DNA from: Ruegeria aquimaris
GTDB taxonomy: Bacteria; Pseudomonadota; Alphaproteobacteria; Rhodobacterales; Rhodobacteraceae
Length of the DNA stretch: 64,000 nt
Direction of reading: 5' to 3'
Assembly (NCBI RefSeq): GCF_025751555.1
Contig: NZ_JAOWLB010000014.1
Span: forward strand, 1 to 64,000
Both the position numbers and the translations under genes were made by a program. The notes beneath the pieces were generated by a model, which saw only the letters and a list, made by a program, of their open reading frames with translations, was not told where the DNA came from and searched no databases. Positions 63,118 through 64,000 of this stretch are shown one piece after another; the stretch's first letter is position 1; each line of letters begins with the position of its first letter.

Positions 63118-63921
63118 TCAGGCCGGAACAAGGCCAAGTGCCGCGTCCGAGGCGGTACCATCATATTTCGCGCGCGGCGGCCAGGGACGTTGTCGCCAAT
63201 CCGGCTCGAACACGAAACTGGACACTTTGCGCCCATCGACCAGCGCGCCGTTGCCTGCGCCAAGGGCGTAATCGTAATAGAGTTTCACGATCTCTTCTTC
63301 GCTGACCTGATCGGTAGCGGGATGTGCCATGCAGGCAGCACGCCAATGGCGCACGCGGTCATAATCGGGGCCGGTGGGGAGTTCGAAATCCTCGTAATAG
63401 TCCAGAAACCAGAATCGTTTGAAGATCGGTGTGTAAACCGCCTCGGCCAGACCAAACGCGTCAAACAGCCAGGTGCCGTGCGGATTGTGTTCGATCAAGA
63501 AATCGTTGAGGCCGCGATAGAGCGCCAGCAACCGGTCGCGATGTGCGTCGCGCTTGGAGATGTCCTGATTCAGGACAAACAGGTAACCCGCTGTGACAAA
63601 GGGATCTTCTTTGGCGACCATCATGGATTCAGTCGCATGCTCGCCGGGGTCGCGCCGCCGCAGTGGCGCGCCGGGCAGGACCTCGTCAAGGTAGCGCAGA
63701 ATGACCAGGCTTTCCTTGATGATCTTCCCGTCCGGGGTTTCGAGCACGGGCAAGGCCGTTGTTCCACGGGTCTTGGCCAGCAACCCTGGGTCGCGGGGGC
63801 GGGTGATGTCCACCACCCGGAACTCGACCGCGTCGGGCTGGCCGCGCAAGGCAAGAAGTATTTCTATTCGCTGAGAAAATGGACAAACCGGGATGTGGTG
63901 AATGATGAATCTGTCGGGCAA
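63118..63921 (-). CDS. glutathione S-transferase family protein
   Basis: A 267-residue protein with an N-terminal thioredoxin-fold GST domain and a C-terminal helical domain. The N-terminal motif HIPVCPFSQRIEILLAL has Cys13 in the CPFSQR context of omega/beta-type GSTs, and ALPVLETPDGKIIKESLVIL supplies the cis-Pro glutathione site. The protein could act as a glutathione-dependent reductase or dehalogenase-like enzyme. The start is TTG 63921 with GGAGG six bases upstream. The remaining 79 bases of the window hold no gene I can support. Confidence 0.85.
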   Translation of the reverse strand: MPDRFIIHHIPVCPFSQRIEILLALRGQPDAVEFRVVDITRPRDPGLLAKTRGTTALPVLETPDGKIIKESLVILRYLDEVLPGAPLRRRDPGEHATESMMVAKEDPFVTAGYLFVLNQDISKRDAHRDRLLALYRGLNDFLIEHNPHGTWLFDAFGLAEAVYTPIFKRFWFLDYYEDFELPTGPDYDRVRHWRAACMAHPATDQVSEEEIVKLYYDYALGAGNGALVDGRKVSSFVFEPDWRQRPWPPRAKYDGTASDAALGLVPA

Positions 63922-64000
63922 GAAAAACCTCCAGTCCGCGATGACCTGTGTCCAATGCGTGGTTCGAAACCATGGGCAGGGTGCAAAAAGTGCACGTCGA

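Noticed and set aside
1-64000. CRISPR arrays, rRNA or tRNA genes and prophage modules
   Set aside because: No regular repeat-spacer pattern, no tRNA-like folds outside coding sequence and no phage structural genes were seen.

Overview
The window reads as chromosomal DNA of a high-GC alphaproteobacterium of the Rhodobacteraceae, most likely the Roseobacter group (Ruegeria-like). The basis is gene order and protein character: dusB-ntrB-ntrC-ntrY-ntrX-trkA-trkH-hfq-hflX, a fused ispDF followed by pgpA and cinA, NtrC and NtrX that both lack the sigma-54 contact loop, a non-pyrrolysine MttB-family methyltransferase, and proteins of the DUF6456 and DUF6477 type. The genus is an inference; there is no rRNA or tRNA gene here to confirm it.

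Layout. 1-1.7 kb: the 3' end of an IS5-type insertion sequence joined directly to a cyclase/TPR gene that has lost its 5' end. 2-10.3 kb (mostly minus strand): FkbM methyltransferase, TetR regulator, polyphosphate kinase 2, alpha/beta hydrolase, MetA, an uncharacterised P-loop protein, two EamA permeases and a FadL-like porin. 10.3-18.5 kb: a 496-base gene-free stretch with repeated operator-like motifs and a G-quadruplex motif, then guaA, the MttB-family gene, DUF6477/DUF6456 genes around a CtrA-like site, oxyR, a Prx5-type peroxiredoxin and lipA. 18.5-25 kb: two c-type cytochromes with a LysR regulator, an RcnB-like protein, hpt, a RatA/COQ10-like protein, an MmgE/PrpD protein and amt with a strong terminator. 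25.2-27.4 kb: overlapping ispDF-pgpA-cinA.

27.5-39.9 kb is the nitrogen-regulation and potassium block: dusB-ntrBC, ntrYX, an inserted opposite-strand lipoprotein gene, trkA-trkH, hfq-hflX. Most neighbours overlap by 1-4 bases, which implies translational coupling. 39.9-49.5 kb: antiporter, penicillin-acylase-type hydrolase, YSC84 lipoprotein, hemB, a membrane protein and mfd. 49.5-58.3 kb: SH3-like and TPR proteins, an MFS drug exporter, a DsbA/FrnE-like protein coupled to an acyl/aryl-CoA ligase with a divergent XRE-cupin regulator, and an orphan YejA-like binding protein.

58.3-64 kb: a short intergenic transcription unit (promoter, hairpin, strong intrinsic terminator) that looks like an unannotated small RNA or leader, 3-hydroxybutyrate dehydrogenase, a patatin-like hydrolase, a DUF502 membrane protein, the psuG-psuK pseudouridine-degradation pair and a glutathione transferase. 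Most of the window is housekeeping. The strongest candidates for something undescribed are the 58.39-58.46 kb RNA, the operator-like repeats at 10.33 and 17.41 kb, the G-rich tract at 10.58 kb, and the uncharacterised P-loop protein beside metA. No CRISPR array, prophage, rRNA or tRNA was seen.
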